This document shows positions 10,122 to 19,298 of a DNA stretch of 64,000 bases, one piece after another. Position 1 is the stretch's first letter. Every line of letters starts with the position of its first letter. This DNA is from Roseateles sp. XES5 (GTDB lineage: Bacteria > Pseudomonadota > Alphaproteobacteria > Rhizobiales > Rhizobiaceae), in contig NZ_CP084752.1 in assembly GCF_020535545.1 (NCBI RefSeq), positions 3,189,501 through 3,253,500 of the forward strand. Direction: 5' to 3'. A model generated the notes under the pieces. It did no database searches and was not told where the DNA came from. It worked only from the letters and a program-made list of their open reading frames with translations. The position numbers were made by a program, and so were the translations under genes.

Positions 10122-11727
10122 GGGCTTTGCTCATCTCGGAGGTGGGGCGCTTGAGGTCGCGCAGGATCTCGGCGGCGGCGTTGCGGCCGGGCGCGCCCAT
10201 CACCCCGCCGCCCGGATGGGTGGAGGAGCCGCACATGTAGAGCCCGGAGATCGGGCTGCGGTACTGCGCATAGCCGGGCACCGGCCGGTTGAAGAGAAGC
10301 TGGTCGAAGGTGAGTTCGCCCTGGAAGATGTTGCCTTCGGTAAGGCCCACCTCCGCCTCGATCTCGCGGGGCGTGCGCACTTCCATATGCACGATGCGAT
10401 CGCGGAAGCCGGGGGAATAGTCGGCGATCTGGCCGATCACGGTTTCGGCGAAGGCGTCGCGGTCGGCGTCGGTCCAGTCGCGGCCCTCCACCTTCGGCGG
10501 ACAGTACTGCACGAAGCAACTCATGAAATGTTTGCCCGGCGAGGTCATGGTCGGGTCGAGCAGGGTGGGGATCATCATGTCGAGGAAGGGATCCGCCGAC
10601 CAGCGTCCGGCTTTCCAGTCGTCGTAGCCGCGCTCCATGCGCTCGATGGAATCGGTGAAATGCATGTCGCCGCGGATGCAGGTGGAGTCCTTCGGCAGGG
10701 CCGGGAATTCGGGCAGGCTGTCGAGCGCGATGTTCACCTTGCCGGAGGAGCCGCGCATCTTGAAATGTCTGACGCGGTGGACGAATTCTCCGGGCAGCGC
10801 CGCTTCGTCGACGAGCTTGAGGAAGGTGCGCTTCACGTCGGCATTGGAGACGACGAGATCGGCGCGCACCTCGTCGCCATTGGCAAGCACCACGCCGGTG
10901 GTGCGGCCGCCGCGCGTCAGGATCTTCGAGACTTCCGCGTCGGTGCGGATGGTGCCGCCGGAGAACTGGAAAGAGCGGGACAGGGCCTGCGTGACCGCGC
11001 CCATGCCGCCGCGCGCATAGCCCCAGGCGCCGACGGAGCCGTCCACTTCGCCCATATAGTGATGGAGCAGGACGTAGGCGGTTCCGGGTGACATGGGACC
11101 GAGGGCGGTGCCGATGATGCCCGACAGCGCGAGATAGGCCTTGATGACGTCGGTCTCGAAATATTCGTCGAGGAAATCGGAGATCGACATGGTCCAGAAG
11201 CGCAGCGTCTCGGCCATCTCGTGGGGGCTGAATTCGCCGAACTTCCGGGCGAGATAAAGCAGTTCGGAAATGTCGCGCGGGCGGAAGCCGAACGGATCCG
11301 GCGCGGTGCGCATGAGGAGCGGCTGGATGAAGCGGCACTGGCGCGTCACATCGCGGGCATAGCGCTCATAGGCCTCGGCGTCGCGCCGGGAGTAGCGGGC
11401 GAATTCACGGCGGTGGCTGTCGTGGTCACGGTAGGAGGCGAGATAGTCGCCGTCGCGGGTGAAGACCGCGCCGCCCTCGTAGGAGATGACCTGCAGGCCG
11501 TGTTTCGGCAGCTCCAGATCGCGCATGATCTCCGGCCGGAACAGCGAGCAGACATAGGAGCAGTTGGAATAGAGGAAGCCGGGGGTGAGTTCGCGGCTGG
11601 TCGCCGCGCCGCCGACCCAGCCGTTCTTTTCCACGACGAGGACGTTGAGGCCGGCGCGCTGGAGATAACAGGCCGTGACCAGTCCATTGTGGCCGCCGCC
11701 GACGATCAGGGCATCGTATTTTTGCAT
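10108..11727 (-). CDS. FAD-dependent oxidoreductase, phytoene dehydrogenase/PYROXD2-like (first copy)
   Basis: A 539-residue flavoprotein and first gene of the leftward operon. It has the dinucleotide fold KYDALIVGGGHNGLVTACYL at the N-terminus and GSSTHPGGGVMGAPGRNAA near the C-terminus. The start at 11727 is chosen because AAGGGAGA lies eight bases upstream; an open frame reaches 11805 but would run toward the operator at 11788-11801. The substrate is unknown. Because the operon also has a second FAD enzyme and a folate-type GcvT protein, oxidation of an N-methyl or alkyl amine is a reasonable guess. Control probably runs through the palindrome in the shared 163-base divergent region. Confidence 0.9.
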   Translation of the reverse strand: MQKYDALIVGGGHNGLVTACYLQRAGLNVLVVEKNGWVGGAATSRELTPGFLYSNCSYVCSLFRPEIMRDLELPKHGLQVISYEGGAVFTRDGDYLASYRDHDSHRREFARYSRRDAEAYERYARDVTRQCRFIQPLLMRTAPDPFGFRPRDISELLYLARKFGEFSPHEMAETLRFWTMSISDFLDEYFETDVIKAYLALSGIIGTALGPMSPGTAYVLLHHYMGEVDGSVGAWGYARGGMGAVTQALSRSFQFSGGTIRTDAEVSKILTRGGRTTGVVLANGDEVRADLVVSNADVKRTFLKLVDEAALPGEFVHRVRHFKMRGSSGKVNIALDSLPEFPALPKDSTCIRGDMHFTDSIERMERGYDDWKAGRWSADPFLDMMIPTLLDPTMTSPGKHFMSCFVQYCPPKVEGRDWTDADRDAFAETVIGQIADYSPGFRDRIVHMEVRTPREIEAEVGLTEGNIFQGELTFDQLLFNRPVPGYAQYRSPISGLYMCGSSTHPGGGVMGAPGRNAAAEILRDLKRPTSEMSKAHDVI

Positions 11728-11787
11728 TTTTGATGTCTCCCTTGTTTCTAAAAGCTGCATCAAAAGCAAAATGTTGTCCAGATATTC

Positions 11788-11801
11788 TGAATGATCATTC
11801 A
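11788..11801. promoter_or_regulatory. Site A of a three-copy TetR-type operator (TGAAYG-N2-CATTCA)
   Basis: TGAATGATCATTCA is a perfect palindrome (16 bases when flanking C and G are included). It lies between the divergent FAD-enzyme and methyltransferase genes. Related copies at 17688-17701 and 20521-20534 also sit in control regions of this cluster. The TetR gene at 12705 is in the operon controlled from here, so autoregulation is likely. Confidence 0.7.
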
Positions 11802-11889
11802 GCAAGTATCTTGCAATCGTCTGATTATGCGCTAGAATTTCCGCCTATCGGAAGCGCACCGGCCAAGCGGCCACGACAGCGGGAAAGCC

Positions 11890-12708
11890 ATGGTGGCGAC
11901 AAATGAGGACGGTGCGGCGGCAGAGCCGGAATATGACGAGGCGGCGATCCGCTTTCTCGCCGTGTTGTGGGGCGAGGGCTATCTTTCGCCCGGCGGTCCG
12001 GCAGAGGTCGACCGTGTGCTGGCCGGCGTACCGCTTGCCGGTCGGAAGGTTCTCGATTTTGGCTGCGGCGCGGGCGGCATCACCCTGCATATCGCGAAAA
12101 CCCATGGGCCGGCCGAGATCGTCGGCTATGACGTCGAGCAGCCGGTGATCGCGCGGGCACGCGCCTCCGCCATGGCCGCGGGGCTTTCGTCCGTGGCGCG
12201 TTTCGTCTCCAGTCCGCCGGGACGCCTGCCGTTCGAGGATGGCGTGTTCGACGTGATCTTTTCCAAGGATGCGATGATCCATGTGCCGAACAAGGAGGCG
12301 CTGTTTGCCGAGCTTTTCCGCGTGCTGCGGCCGGGCGGCATCTTTGCCGCCTCCGACTGGCTGATCGGCCACGACGGCGAGCCGAGCGCGGACATGAAGG
12401 ATTACATCGCCGCCGAGGGCCTGCATTTCGGCATGGCCTCGTCGCACCGCTACCTTCGGGCGATGGCGGCGGCGGGTTTCGTCGACGGCACTGCGGAAAG
12501 CCGCAATGCCTGGTATCGCGACGTGGCGCGGGGCGAGCTGGAGCGGCTGAAGGGACCGCTCCGTGCGAAGGCCGTGGCAGCGGTCGGCGAGGCCTATGTC
12601 GAGAAGAACATCCGCACCTGGACCGCCATGCAGAAGGTTCTTGACAGCGGGGAGCATTGTCCCACTCATCTGCGCGGCAGCAAGCCGGCCGCGGGAGTTC
12701 GCCCGTGA
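11890..12708 (+). CDS. SAM-dependent class I methyltransferase, phosphoethanolamine/amine N-methyltransferase-like
   Basis: A 272-residue methyltransferase. SAM motif I is [16 protein letters not shown], and the post-motifs [19 protein letters not shown] and [13 protein letters not shown] follow in normal order. The segment [19 protein letters not shown] and the DAMIHV/SDW motifs resemble plant and bacterial phosphoethanolamine N-methyltransferases, so an amine acceptor is likely. A methyltransferase in an apparently catabolic cluster is notable. It starts the rightward operon; its stop overlaps the GTG of the TetR gene (GTGA). It is divergent from the FAD operon, with operator site A between them. 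Confidence 0.85.
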   Translation: MVATNEDGAAAEPEYDEAAIRFLAVLWGEGYLSPGGPAEVDRVLAGVPLAGRKVLDFGCGAGGITLHIAKTHGPAEIVGYDVEQPVIARARASAMAAGLSSVARFVSSPPGRLPFEDGVFDVIFSKDAMIHVPNKEALFAELFRVLRPGGIFAASDWLIGHDGEPSADMKDYIAAEGLHFGMASSHRYLRAMAAAGFVDGTAESRNAWYRDVARGELERLKGPLRAKAVAAVGEAYVEKNIRTWTAMQKVLDSGEHCPTHLRGSKPAAGVRP

Positions 12709-13418
12709 CCGTGACGCTGAAAAATCCCAGGGGCAAGGTGACGGTGAAGATGCGGACAGGCGGGGCTGAACAGGGCTCGGGCGACGGCGAGAAGCGCGGC
12801 GGCCGCAAGGCCTCCAAGGAAACGCGGCGGCAGCAGCTTATCGAGGCGACCATCGATTCGCTCGCCAAGCGCGGCTATTCCGACACGACGCTCGCCGATG
12901 TCGCCGATGGCGCGGGCTTGTCGCGCGGCATCGTCAACTTCCATTTCGAGAGCAAGGAAAACCTGCTTATCGCCACCCTGCAGTTCATGTCGGAGGAATA
13001 TGGCGATCACTGGAACTCCGCCCTGGAAAAGGCCGGGCCGGATGTCGGCAGCCGCCTGTGGGCCATCGTGCATGCCGATTTCGACCGCAAGATCTGCACC
13101 AAGCGCAAGCTTGCCGCCTGGTGCGCCTTCTGGGGCGAGGCCAAGTCGCGGCCGACTTATCAGGCGCTGTGCGGCGCGCGGGACGTGAAATACCAGGAGA
13201 CGGTGATCCAGCTCTGCACCGAGCTGAAGGCGGAGGGCGGCTATGCCTATGAGCCGGAGCCGATGGCGCTGTCGCTCTGCGCCATGCTGGAAGGCCTGTG
13301 GCTGCGCCTGATGATGGGCGATGGCACGACGCGGGAAAAGGCGCTGGAGGCGGCTATCGCCTTCGTCGTCGCGGTCTTCCCGAAGCATCTCACGAGCCAA
13401 GGACCGAAATCACAATAG
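12705..13418 (+). CDS. TetR/BetI-like transcriptional regulator, likely local regulator of the amine cluster
   Basis: A TetR protein of about 237 residues if started at GTG 12705, which overlaps the methyltransferase stop and has GGGAG seven bases upstream; ATG 12750 is an alternative. The DNA-binding domain is [20 protein letters not shown] followed by [20 protein letters not shown]. The pattern [15 protein letters not shown] is typical of BetI, the choline-sensing repressor of glycine betaine synthesis. This supports a quaternary or methylated amine as inducer, though bet genes are absent. The candidate operators are the three palindromes at 11788, 17688 and 20521. Confidence 0.9.
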   Translation: MTVTLKNPRGKVTVKMRTGGAEQGSGDGEKRGGRKASKETRRQQLIEATIDSLAKRGYSDTTLADVADGAGLSRGIVNFHFESKENLLIATLQFMSEEYGDHWNSALEKAGPDVGSRLWAIVHADFDRKICTKRKLAAWCAFWGEAKSRPTYQALCGARDVKYQETVIQLCTELKAEGGYAYEPEPMALSLCAMLEGLWLRLMMGDGTTREKALEAAIAFVVAVFPKHLTSQGPKSQ

Positions 13419-13445
13419 GGAACCCGAAACGGGGAGGAGAACGGC

Positions 13446-14528
13446 ATGAAGACTGCAAACACGGCCAAGACCCACACGATAGCGGCGTTCGCCGCCCTCC
13501 TTGCCCTCGGAACTGCCCTTCCTGCCCATGCCGCCGATACGCTGACGGTTTTCGACTGGTCCGGCTATGAGGACCCCGCTTTCCATCCCGCTTATACGGA
13601 AAAGCATGGCGGCGAGCCGGATTTCTCCTTCTTCGGCGATGAGGAAGAGGCGTTCCAGAAGCTGCGCTCCGGCTTCAAGGCGGATGTCGCGCATCCCTGT
13701 TCGCAGAGCGTGGTGAAGTGGCGCGAGGCCGGTCTGCTGGAGCCGCTCGATACGGCCAAGCTCGCCTCGTGGAACGATGTGCTGCCGAACTTCAAGACGA
13801 TGAAGAACCTCATGACGTCGGACGACGGCACGGCGTGGTTCATTCCGTTCGAGTGGGGCAATACGGTGCTCACCTACCGCACGGACACGGTGAAGCCGGA
13901 GGAGGTCGCCTCGCTGAAGGCCTTTGCCGATCCGAAATTCAAGGACCGTGTCTCGATCGGCGACAATGTGGACGATGCCTATGCGCTGGCAAGCCTTGCC
14001 ATCGGCCTCAAGGACTGGACGAAGATGACCGACGCGCAATTCGCGGAGGCGTCGGCCTTCCTGCGCGAGGTTCACAAGAACGTGCGGCTCTACTGGACGG
14101 ACAATACCGATCTCAGCCAGGCGATGGCGAGCGGCGAGGTCGACCTCGCCTGGGCCTGGAACGAGACGGCGACGACCCTGCAGGCGGAAAGCCAGCCGGT
14201 CGCCATCAAGAAGGATACGGCGGAAGGGCTTTCCACCTGGGTTTGCGGCTATGTGCGGCTGAAGGGGGGCGAGGCGAGCCCGGACCTTGCCTATGACTAT
14301 CTCAATGCCGTCACCGATCCGGGCGTTGCGGCCTATATGGTCGAAAGCTGGGGTTACGGCCATTCCAACGCCAAGGGCATGGCCGCGGTCGATCCGAAGA
14401 TCCTCAAAGACAAGGGTTATGCCGACGTCGATGCCTTCGTCGCCAATACGCTCTTCCAGTCGCCGATGCCGACGGAGTTGCGGCAGAAGATGATCGCGGA
14501 ATTCGAGAAGATCAAATCGGGCTATTGA
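13446..14528 (+). CDS. Periplasmic substrate-binding protein, PotD/PotF type
   Basis: A 360-residue binding protein for a polyamine-type ABC importer. A Sec signal peptide ends at AHA|A (about residues 29/30). Typical family segments are LTVFDWSGYEDPAFHPAY, the early hinge KADVAHPCSQSVVKWREAGL and AWAWNETATTLQAESQPVAI in the ligand region. It follows the TetR gene by 27 bases on the same strand, while the ATPase and permease genes are convergent with it (14682-17540). The two transcripts meet at the hairpin at 14566. Ligand is unknown; spermidine/putrescine, betaines and gamma-amino acids are all carried by relatives. Confidence 0.92.
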   Translation: MKTANTAKTHTIAAFAALLALGTALPAHAADTLTVFDWSGYEDPAFHPAYTEKHGGEPDFSFFGDEEEAFQKLRSGFKADVAHPCSQSVVKWREAGLLEPLDTAKLASWNDVLPNFKTMKNLMTSDDGTAWFIPFEWGNTVLTYRTDTVKPEEVASLKAFADPKFKDRVSIGDNVDDAYALASLAIGLKDWTKMTDAQFAEASAFLREVHKNVRLYWTDNTDLSQAMASGEVDLAWAWNETATTLQAESQPVAIKKDTAEGLSTWVCGYVRLKGGEASPDLAYDYLNAVTDPGVAAYMVESWGYGHSNAKGMAAVDPKILKDKGYADVDAFVANTLFQSPMPTELRQKMIAEFEKIKSGY

Positions 14529-14565
14529 GGACGGGGGCGAATTGCCCCTCACGATGCGCTCTTGC

Positions 14566-14590
14566 CTTCTCCCCGCAGGACGGGGAGAAG
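14566..14590. terminator. Bidirectional hairpin between potD-like and potA-like genes
   Basis: CTTCTCCCCG (14566-14575) and CGGGGAGAAG (14581-14590) form a perfect 10-base stem with a 5-base loop. Hairpins of exactly this kind are frequent intergenic elements in rhizobial genomes (part of RIME-like mosaics), and its place between convergent genes suits a terminator working in both directions. No T-tract. Confidence 0.6.
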
Positions 14591-14681
14591 GGGATGAGAC
14601 GCCCAATCGGTGAAAACAGGATCGACGACGTTCGCTCGCCACGCCGGCGGGACGGCGCGGCGGGCCGGGTGAAAGATGCGC

Positions 14682-15792
14682 TCAGACGCGCGAGACCGGC
14701 GCGTCCTCGGCCAGCAGCACGAAGGCATCCGGATCGTAGGCGAGCCGGATTTCCGCACCGATGGGCAGGTCGTCCGCGCCGTAATTGTTCGTCTCGACCA
14801 TGGAGAGCGGCTGCTCCAGCCCGTCGACGCCGACGGTCAGATGCGTGACTTCGCCGAAATAGGCGCGGTTCTCGATGCGGCCGGCAAGTTCGTGCGGCGC
14901 GCGGTCATTGTCCCACAACAGGCGCAGGCGTTCCGGACGGATGCCGACGGTGACATGGCCGTTGCTGGCGGCAAAGCCGTGCGGCTTCTCGAGCTGGACG
15001 GCGCCGAAACGGGCGGCGTCGATGGAGACGGCGTTGCCCTGTTCGCCGAGCACCCTGGCCTTCAGGAAATTCATGCCGCCGAGGAAATCGGCGACCTTGC
15101 GGGTGCGCGGGCGCTGGTAGATTTCCTTCGGCGTCGCGACCTGGGCGATGCGCCCGCCGAACATCACGGCGATGCGGTCGGAAAGGGCGAGCGCCTCGTA
15201 CTGGTCGTGCGTGACGAGCACGAAGGTGATGCCGACGGCCTTCTGCAGCGTGCGCAGTTCCACCTGCATTTCCTCGCGCAGCTTCTTGTCCAGGGCGGCG
15301 AAGGGCTCGTCCAGCAGCAGGGCCTGCGGGGCACCCACCAGGGCGCGGGCCAGGGCCACGCGCTGGCGCTGGCCGCCCGACAGTTCATGCGCCTTGCGCT
15401 GGCCGAGGCCGGAAAGGCGCACCTGATCGAGCGCGTCGCCGACGCGCTTCTTCTCTTCCGCGGGCGAAAGCTTCAGCCGCTTCAGGCCATAGGCGACGTT
15501 TTCCGCCACATCGAGATGGGGGAAGATGGCGTAACTCTGGAAGACCATGTTGGTCGGGCGCCTGTTCGGCGGCAGCGCCAGGGAGGGCGTGCCGTCGATA
15601 TAGATCTCGCCCGCCGTCGGCCGTCTCCAGGCCCGCGATGATGCGCAGCAGCGTGGTCTTGCCGCAGCCCGAGGGGCCCAGCAGGGCGAAGAACTCACCT
15701 TCGCCGATGGTCAGCGAGATGTCGTCCAGCGCCTTGTAGATGCCGTAGAACTTCGACACGTTTTCGATCTGGATCATCGCGCGGTCGGGCAT
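14682..15792 (-). pseudogene. Polyamine-type ABC transporter ATPase (PotA-like), single-base frameshift
   Basis: The ATPase of the PotABCD-like importer. The N-terminal frame starts at ATG 15792 (AGGAG six bases upstream) and has Walker [21 protein letters not shown]; the C-terminal frame continues with [20 protein letters not shown], signature [17 protein letters not shown], Walker B ALLLDEPFAALD and the TOBE domain. They join at a CCC run (15610-15612): removing one base gives one 369-residue protein. The other transporter genes are intact. The stretch on the N-terminal side of the break has codon use unlike its surroundings, so the frameshift may be an assembly artefact rather than a true loss. 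Confidence 0.85.
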
Positions 15793-15801
15793 GGTCGGCT
15801 C

Positions 15802-16626
15802 CTAGGGCAGGGCATGGGCGATCTGCGTGCGGCGTTCGGCACGACGGCGCAGGACTTCGGCAAGGGTGAGCATGAGGATGGAGGCGGCGAGCATGATGGT
15901 GCCGAGCGCCAGAACGCCCGGCAGCTTGGCGGCAAAGCGGAGCTGCCCCCAGATATAGACCGGCAGGGTCGGCTCGGTGCCGGAGAGGAAGAAGGCGAGG
16001 ATGAACTCGTCGAGCGAGATGGTGAAGGTGACGAGCAGGCTGGAGACGATGGCCGGCGCGACGACCGGCAGCGTCACGCGCCGGAAGGTGCCGAACGCGG
16101 TCTCGCCGAGGTCGTAGGAGGCTTCCTCCAGGCTGCGGTCGAAGCCCTCGAAGCCGGAAACCAGCACGGACATCGCATAGGGCACGCAGAACACCGTCTG
16201 GCCGAGGATGACGGTCATCAGCGACAGTTCCACGCCCATTGCCAGCACGATCATCAGCAGCGACACGGCGACGATGATTTCCGGCAGGAAGAGCGGGGCC
16301 ATGATGAGGCCGGCGGCCGCCCTCTGGCCGCGGAAGCGGTAGCGCGTGATGGCGCGGGCGGCGCAGATGCCGAGAACGGTCGAAAGCAGCGAGACGGAAA
16401 TGCCGACGACGAGGCTGTTCCAGGCCGCCTCCAGCATCACCGAATTGCCGACCAGCGAGGCGTACCATTTCGTCGTGAAGCCGGCGAGGGGGAAGGTGGT
16501 CGTCGCGGCATTGTTGAAGGAGAAGATCGGCAGCAGCAGGATCGGCAGGTAGAGGAAAAGGAAATAGGCCGCCACATAGACCGGCAGGAAGGGAATGAAG
16601 CGCAGGCGCTGCATGAGGAGGTTCAT
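15802..16626 (-). CDS. ABC transporter permease, PotC type
   Basis: A 274-residue inner-membrane permease with six predicted helices; the first is FLPVYVAAYFLFLYLPILLL. The cytoplasmic EAA loop that docks to the ATPase is EEASYDLGETAFGTFRRVTL. The start ATG overlaps the stop of the PotB-like gene (ATGA) and has AGGAGG close upstream, so the start is firm. The potA-like gene begins 9 bases after its stop. It forms the heterodimeric channel with the PotB-like protein. Confidence 0.93.
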   Translation of the reverse strand: MNLLMQRLRFIPFLPVYVAAYFLFLYLPILLLPIFSFNNAATTTFPLAGFTTKWYASLVGNSVMLEAAWNSLVVGISVSLLSTVLGICAARAITRYRFRGQRAAAGLIMAPLFLPEIIVAVSLLMIVLAMGVELSLMTVILGQTVFCVPYAMSVLVSGFEGFDRSLEEASYDLGETAFGTFRRVTLPVVAPAIVSSLLVTFTISLDEFILAFFLSGTEPTLPVYIWGQLRFAAKLPGVLALGTIMLAASILMLTLAEVLRRRAERRTQIAHALP

Positions 16627-17540
16627 TTGATCCTCCTGACCGCGAATTTCAGCGCGAGCACGATGGCTGCGGCGGTGAGCGAGACGAGCACCATGGTCGT
16701 TACCGAAAGGGCCGCGCCCAGCGGCCAGTTCGCGCCCTTGCCGAACTGCGCCTGGATGGCGGTGGCGATCATCACGCCGTCCTTGCCGCCGACGAGGCGG
16801 GGCGTGACGTAGTCGCCGACGGTCGGGATCATCACGATCAGGAAGGCGGAGATGACGCCCGGCAGCGAGAGCGGAAGCGTGATGCGAAAGAATGCCTTGA
16901 GGCGGCTGTCGCCGAGGTCGCGCGCGGCCTCGATCAGGGTGCGGTCGACCTTTTGCAGCGACACATAGATGGGCAGGATGGCGAAGGCCGCCCAGCTGTG
17001 CACCAGTGTGATGACGACGGCATTGGAATTGTAGAGCAGGGAGGTCACCGGCTTGTCGATGAGCCCCATCGAGATCAGCCCGGTGTTCATGACGCCACCA
17101 TAGCCGAGGATCACCTTCCACGACATGACGCGCAGCAGATAGCTGGTCCAGCAGGGCACGGTGATGAGGAAGAGCCAGAGGTTCTTGTGCACGCCGCCAT
17201 GGAAGGAGATGAACCAGGCGATGGGATAGGAAAAGACGACGGTGACGACGCTGACCGTCAGCGAGATCCAGAGCGAACGGATGAAGAGATCGCGATAGAT
17301 CGGTTCCGTCAGGGCCTGCCGGTAGTTTTCCAGCGTGAAGGTGCGGTCGATGTCGAGATAGTTCTGGGTCCAGAAACTGTAGGCGATGACGATGAGGACG
17401 GGGAGAAAAAGCACCGCCAGCGCATAAAGGAAGGTCGGTGAGATGAGGGCGAGGCCGCGGGCCTCTTCGCTCCGCCTCCAGGCGCGGCGCCGGGAAGGGG
17501 CTGGCGTTTCAGCGATCGTGTCGAACGCCGTCGCCGTCAT
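16623..17540 (-). CDS. ABC transporter permease, PotB type
   Basis: A 305-residue permease with a cytoplasmic N-terminal tail of about 40 residues and six helices starting ALISPTFLYALAVLFLPVLI. The EAA docking loop is IEAARDLGDSRLKAFFRITL. Start at 17540 is preferred (GGGAG nine bases upstream); an open frame reaches 17720 but would cross operator site B. This is the first gene of the potB-potC-potA transcript, divergent from the aminotransferase, with operator site B in the 235-base region between them. Confidence 0.92.
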   Translation of the reverse strand: MTATAFDTIAETPAPSRRRAWRRSEEARGLALISPTFLYALAVLFLPVLIVIAYSFWTQNYLDIDRTFTLENYRQALTEPIYRDLFIRSLWISLTVSVVTVVFSYPIAWFISFHGGVHKNLWLFLITVPCWTSYLLRVMSWKVILGYGGVMNTGLISMGLIDKPVTSLLYNSNAVVITLVHSWAAFAILPIYVSLQKVDRTLIEAARDLGDSRLKAFFRITLPLSLPGVISAFLIVMIPTVGDYVTPRLVGGKDGVMIATAIQAQFGKGANWPLGAALSVTTMVLVSLTAAAIVLALKFAVRRIK

Positions 17541-17687
17541 TGCAGGCAACTCCCGCGACGACAACTCTCGTAGAGGGTGAGGTTTTCCATTCCCATCGCG
17601 ACACGCCTTTTCGGCTTGATGTGTTCCCGAAACGAAGCATGCGCCGAAATCCCCGTTGAAATCAAGTCCTACTTCTGCAATATTGAT

Positions 17688-17701
17688 TGAACGAACATTC
17701 A
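17688..17701. promoter_or_regulatory. Site B of the three-copy TetR-type operator
   Basis: TGAACGAACATTCA lies between potB-like (leftward) and the aminotransferase (rightward). The outer six bases of each side keep the TGAAYG/CATTCA pattern of sites A and C, and the repeat widens to ATTGAA/TTCAAT here. One regulator bound here could control both import and transamination. Confidence 0.65.
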
Positions 17702-17775
17702 ATATGAGCGGGAAAAACAAATTCTTTCATATTGTTGATCGGTGAATCTTTTTCTGGATAAGGGTGGAGAAGGTC

Positions 17776-19200
17776 ATGGCGGCGATTCCGAAGACGGCAA
17801 ATGAGGGCATCCTGGCCGGCGAGGCGGCGGCCGACGATCTCACCCTGCTTGCCGAGCGGCATCTGGTGCAGCCCTGGCCGGTTTCCGGCTCCATCGGCGC
17901 GGAGGCGCGCGGGCGGATCGAGGCGGGCGAGGGCATCTATGTCACGGATGCGAGCGGCCGGCGGCTGATCGATGGCCCCGCCGGCATGTGGTGCGTCAAT
18001 GCCGGGCACCGCAACAAGGCGCTTGCCGATGTCATGGCCGCGCAGGCGATGGAGCTCTCCTACAATTCACCCTGGTACACGACGAATGCGCCGTCCGCCG
18101 TGCTCTCCGCGCGGCTTGCGGGCCATGCGCCCGAAGGCGTCGATCATGCGTTCTATACGACGGGCGGCTCCTCGGCCGTCGAGACGGCGCTGCGCTTCAT
18201 GCAGTTCGCCAACAATGTGAAGGGGCGGCCGGAGAAGAAGCTGATCGTTTCCCGGCAGGGCGGCTACCACGGCTCGACCTATCTCTCCGCTTCGCTGAAC
18301 GGCCGGCCGCGCGACCATGACTGGATGGATAGCGCGTCCGATCTCGTCGTGAAGCTTTCCTGCCCCAATCCCTTCCGCCGGCCGGACGGCATGAGCATGG
18401 AGGCCTTCTGCGATTTCCTGGTGGAGGAGTTCCGTCAGGTCATCGAGGAGAGAGGGGCGGAGGCGATCGGCGCCTTCATCGCCGAGCCGGTCATGGCCTC
18501 AGGTGGCGTCATCGTCCCGCCGCCCGGCTATCTCAAGCGCATGCATGCGCTCTGCCGGGCCAACGACATCCTCTTCATCGCCGACGAGGTGGTGACGGCC
18601 TTCGGGCGGCTCGGTCATGTCTTCGCGTCGAAGGACGTTTTCGATATCGAGCCCGACATGATCACCTTCGCCAAGGGTGTGACGTCGGGCTATTTCCCGC
18701 TCGGTGGCGTGATGATCGCGGGCCGGCTTTTCGAGGAACTGCGCCGCTCGAACCATTCCGAGGCGATGTTCGCCCATGGTCTCACCTATTCCAGCCATCC
18801 GGTCGGCTGCGCCGTGGCGCTGAAGAACCTCGATATCCTCGAGGAGGGGCTCCTGGAGCATACGCGCGCCGTGTCGGACCATTTCCAGGCAAGCCTGAAG
18901 GCGCTGGAGGACCTGCCGTTGGTCGGCGAAGTGCGCGGGCTCGGGCTGATGGCCTGCGTGGAATGCGTTGCCGACCGCACGAGCAACAACCCGCTGACGC
19001 TGGACCTCGAAGTCGGCAAGCGCATCGACAAACACTGCCAGGAGCTCGGCCTTCTGGTGCGCCCGCTCATCCATATGTGCGTGATGTCGCCGCCGCTGAC
19101 CATCACCAGGGGCCAGATCGACGACATGGCGGCGATCCTGCGCAAGGGCATCGAACTGACGATGGACGATCTCACCCGCGAAGGGTTGTGGAAGGGCTGA
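17776..19200 (+). CDS. Class III (omega) PLP-dependent aminotransferase
   Basis: A 474-residue cytoplasmic enzyme of the omega-transaminase group that includes putrescine-pyruvate and beta-alanine-pyruvate aminotransferases. It moves a terminal amino group to pyruvate or 2-oxoglutarate. The PLP lysine is K300 in ITFAKGVTSGYFPLGG; the phosphate-binding YTTGGSSAVETALRF and the cofactor Asp in FIADEVVTAFGRLGHVF are in place. ATG 17776 has GGAGAAGG upstream; GTG 17764 is an alternative. With a Pot-type importer and a TetR site upstream, it probably handles the transported amine or its demethylated product. A strong terminator follows. Confidence 0.92.
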   Translation: MAAIPKTANEGILAGEAAADDLTLLAERHLVQPWPVSGSIGAEARGRIEAGEGIYVTDASGRRLIDGPAGMWCVNAGHRNKALADVMAAQAMELSYNSPWYTTNAPSAVLSARLAGHAPEGVDHAFYTTGGSSAVETALRFMQFANNVKGRPEKKLIVSRQGGYHGSTYLSASLNGRPRDHDWMDSASDLVVKLSCPNPFRRPDGMSMEAFCDFLVEEFRQVIEERGAEAIGAFIAEPVMASGGVIVPPPGYLKRMHALCRANDILFIADEVVTAFGRLGHVFASKDVFDIEPDMITFAKGVTSGYFPLGGVMIAGRLFEELRRSNHSEAMFAHGLTYSSHPVGCAVALKNLDILEEGLLEHTRAVSDHFQASLKALEDLPLVGEVRGLGLMACVECVADRTSNNPLTLDLEVGKRIDKHCQELGLLVRPLIHMCVMSPPLTITRGQIDDMAAILRKGIELTMDDLTREGLWKG

Positions 19201-19217
19201 GCCTTCGATCACGGTTT

Positions 19218-19277
19218 GTTTGGAGCGACCATTCCCCGCTCCAAACGGTTGAGGCCCGCGAAAGCGGGCCTCTTTTT
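19218..19277 (+). terminator. Double hairpin with T-tract after the aminotransferase gene
   Basis: The first stem is GTTTGGAGCG/CGCTCCAAAC (19218-19246). The second is GAGGCCCGC-GAAA-GCGGGCCTC (19251-19272) followed by TTTTT. The second is a textbook Rho-independent terminator and can also serve the convergent Rieske gene in part. Confidence 0.9.
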
Positions 19278-19298
19278 GTTGCGCTCCGTTGTCTACGC

